A DNA stretch of 15,194 nucleotides from Desulfobulbaceae bacterium (GTDB taxonomy: Bacteria; Desulfobacterota; Desulfobulbia; Desulfobulbales; DAOVSZ01). The position numbers were made by a program, and so were the translations under genes. A model generated the notes under the pieces. The model ran no database searches and was not told where the DNA came from. It saw nothing but the letters and a program-made list of their open reading frames with translations. Of this stretch, positions 14,366 to 15,194 are shown one piece after another; positions within the stretch are counted from its first letter, which is position 1, and each line of letters begins with the position of its first letter. The DNA is taken from NCBI GenBank assembly GCA_030627725.1, contig DAOVSZ010000027.1, positions 1 to 15,194 on the forward strand. Direction: 5' to 3'.

Positions 14366-15194
14366 TATGCGGACATAAGGTATTCACTGAAGAGCTGATA
14401 ATGAAGAGGAAGGGTTCGTTTGGTATGGCGGACCATGAAAAAATCCCGCTTCATTGTAAGGCCGCTTATCGGTATCTCTCTGAGCTGTCCCCGGGCAAGC
14501 TCTTCTGCAACTGCAAGTCTGGACAATATCGAGACCCCGAGACAAGACTTGACCGCCTCTTTCACCGAAGCTGTTGAACCGAGTGTCGCGACAATATCCA
14601 GCCTGCTTATCTCTATGCCGGCCTGTGCAAGAAAACCCTCCATGCATCTTCTGGTCCCGGACCCCTTTTCACGGATAAGAAAAGGAAGTGTGAGCAGTTC
14701 GTTTGCGTTCGCACATCGCAGAACCCCTTTCCGCTCCCCGGTTACGAGCACAAGTTCATCCTCGATTATAGGCTGGAAATCAAGTTGCTGTTTCGAAAGC
14801 CTGGCGCCGACTACCCCAAGAAGCAGATGATGATCAAGCACCATTTTGGAAATTTTTTCTGAATCCTCGATCCGGATTTCAAATGAGACGGCAGGGTGCC
14901 GCCGCTTGAATTCTACCGCCATTGACGGTAGATGATAGGTACCCGGGATCGTGCTGGCGCCGACAACGACATTCCCCTCTACCCGGTTGCCGGTAGAAAC
15001 AATGTCGCTTTTGAGTTTCTCCACATCATCGAGAATCCGAAGCGCTCGCGGATAAAAACGTTCCGCCTCCTCTGTCGGGATAACAACGCGTCCGGTCCTG
15101 TCAAAGAGGTTAATTCCCAGTTCCGCTTCAAGGTTCCTGATATGCTCACTCACCGTTGGCTGGCTGATCAAGAGCTGCTCCGAGGCCCTGGTAA
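14365..15194 (-). CDS. LysR-family transcriptional regulator (5' end beyond window)
   Basis: At least 276 residues are present; the start codon and the first part of the DNA-binding domain are outside the right edge. The visible end begins TRASEQLLISQPTVSEHIRNLE, the recognition helix of a LysR winged helix-turn-helix; a TTG at 15171 is in frame but lies within this helix and is not the real start. The effector domain has GASTIPGTYHLPSMAVEFKRRHP, IREKGSGTRRCMEGFL and LGSTASVKEAVKSCLGVSILS. These resemble the CysB/CysL-like LysR group, including regulators annotated as linked to selenium metabolism, but the ligand is uncertain. It is transcribed with dus. Confidence 0.9.
   Translation of the reverse strand, partial: TRASEQLLISQPTVSEHIRNLEAELGINLFDRTGRVVIPTEEAERFYPRALRILDDVEKLKSDIVSTGNRVEGNVVVGASTIPGTYHLPSMAVEFKRRHPAVSFEIRIEDSEKISKMVLDHHLLLGVVGARLSKQQLDFQPIIEDELVLVTGERKGVLRCANANELLTLPFLIREKGSGTRRCMEGFLAQAGIEISRLDIVATLGSTASVKEAVKSCLGVSILSRLAVAEELARGQLREIPISGLTMKRDFFMVRHTKRTLPLHYQLFSEYLMSA

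Overview
The window looks like chromosomal DNA of a Gram-negative bacterium, most plausibly a Desulfobacterota/deltaproteobacterial relative. That placement is inferred from protein style, moderate GC, two good sigma-54 promoter matches and many short dispersed repeats in the spacers; no rRNA or other marker is present to prove it. There are eleven genes. No tRNA, rRNA, CRISPR array or complete transposase-bearing IS is visible.

Layout, left to right. (1) A truncated palindromic repeat (1-124), then a sigma-54 promoter driving a gene for a protein with two LysM-like repeats and an NlpC/P60-type cysteine peptidase domain. (2) An AAA_14/DUF4143 ATPase with a PD-(D/E)XK-like C-terminus, flanked on both sides by related hairpin/repeat modules. 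(3) A GGDEF diguanylate cyclase on the minus strand with its own sigma-54 promoter, divergent from dinB (DNA polymerase IV). (4) trpS, dnaK and grpE on the minus strand, with a clear intrinsic terminator after dnaK and a palindromic repeat between grpE and dnaK. (5) A plus-strand gene for an exported beta-carbonic-anhydrase-fold protein in which all three zinc ligands are replaced. (6) On the minus strand, a metal ABC transporter ATPase/permease pair without a binding-protein gene, then a tRNA-dihydrouridine synthase coupled by a TAATG overlap to a LysR regulator that runs off the right edge.

The most interesting structure is not a gene. It is a family of non-coding palindromic elements (1-124 partial, 3614-3770, 9540-9692, 13131-13282). 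Each full copy is 152-157 bp and consists of a near-perfect inverted repeat of about 107 bp plus an asymmetric extension of 44-50 bp carrying a second copy of the end sequence. Ends read GTAA(C/G)..., and the copy at 3614-3770 is flanked by a perfect 8-bp direct repeat, GCGACACA. GTAA ends and 8-bp target duplications are the signature of IS66-family transposition, so these are best read as IS66-type MITEs. Two copies sit exactly at stop codons (diguanylate cyclase and grpE), and in both cases the GTAA end itself supplies or completes the stop. One subfamily has changed both arms together (TTCAGCAG/CTGCTGAA to TTTACAGG/CCTGTGAA), as expected if the paired arms matter. Solo ends occur elsewhere, including directly upstream of the grpE ribosome-binding site.

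A second spacer pattern is three unrelated arrays of purine-rich heptamers placed just behind, or at, gene 3' ends (GGCAGAA after the cyclase, GGGGTCA after dinB, GGGGACA at the end of the carbonic-anhydrase-like gene). They resemble the short tandemly repeated repetitive heptanucleotides known from cyanobacteria. Two of them have G-quadruplex potential.
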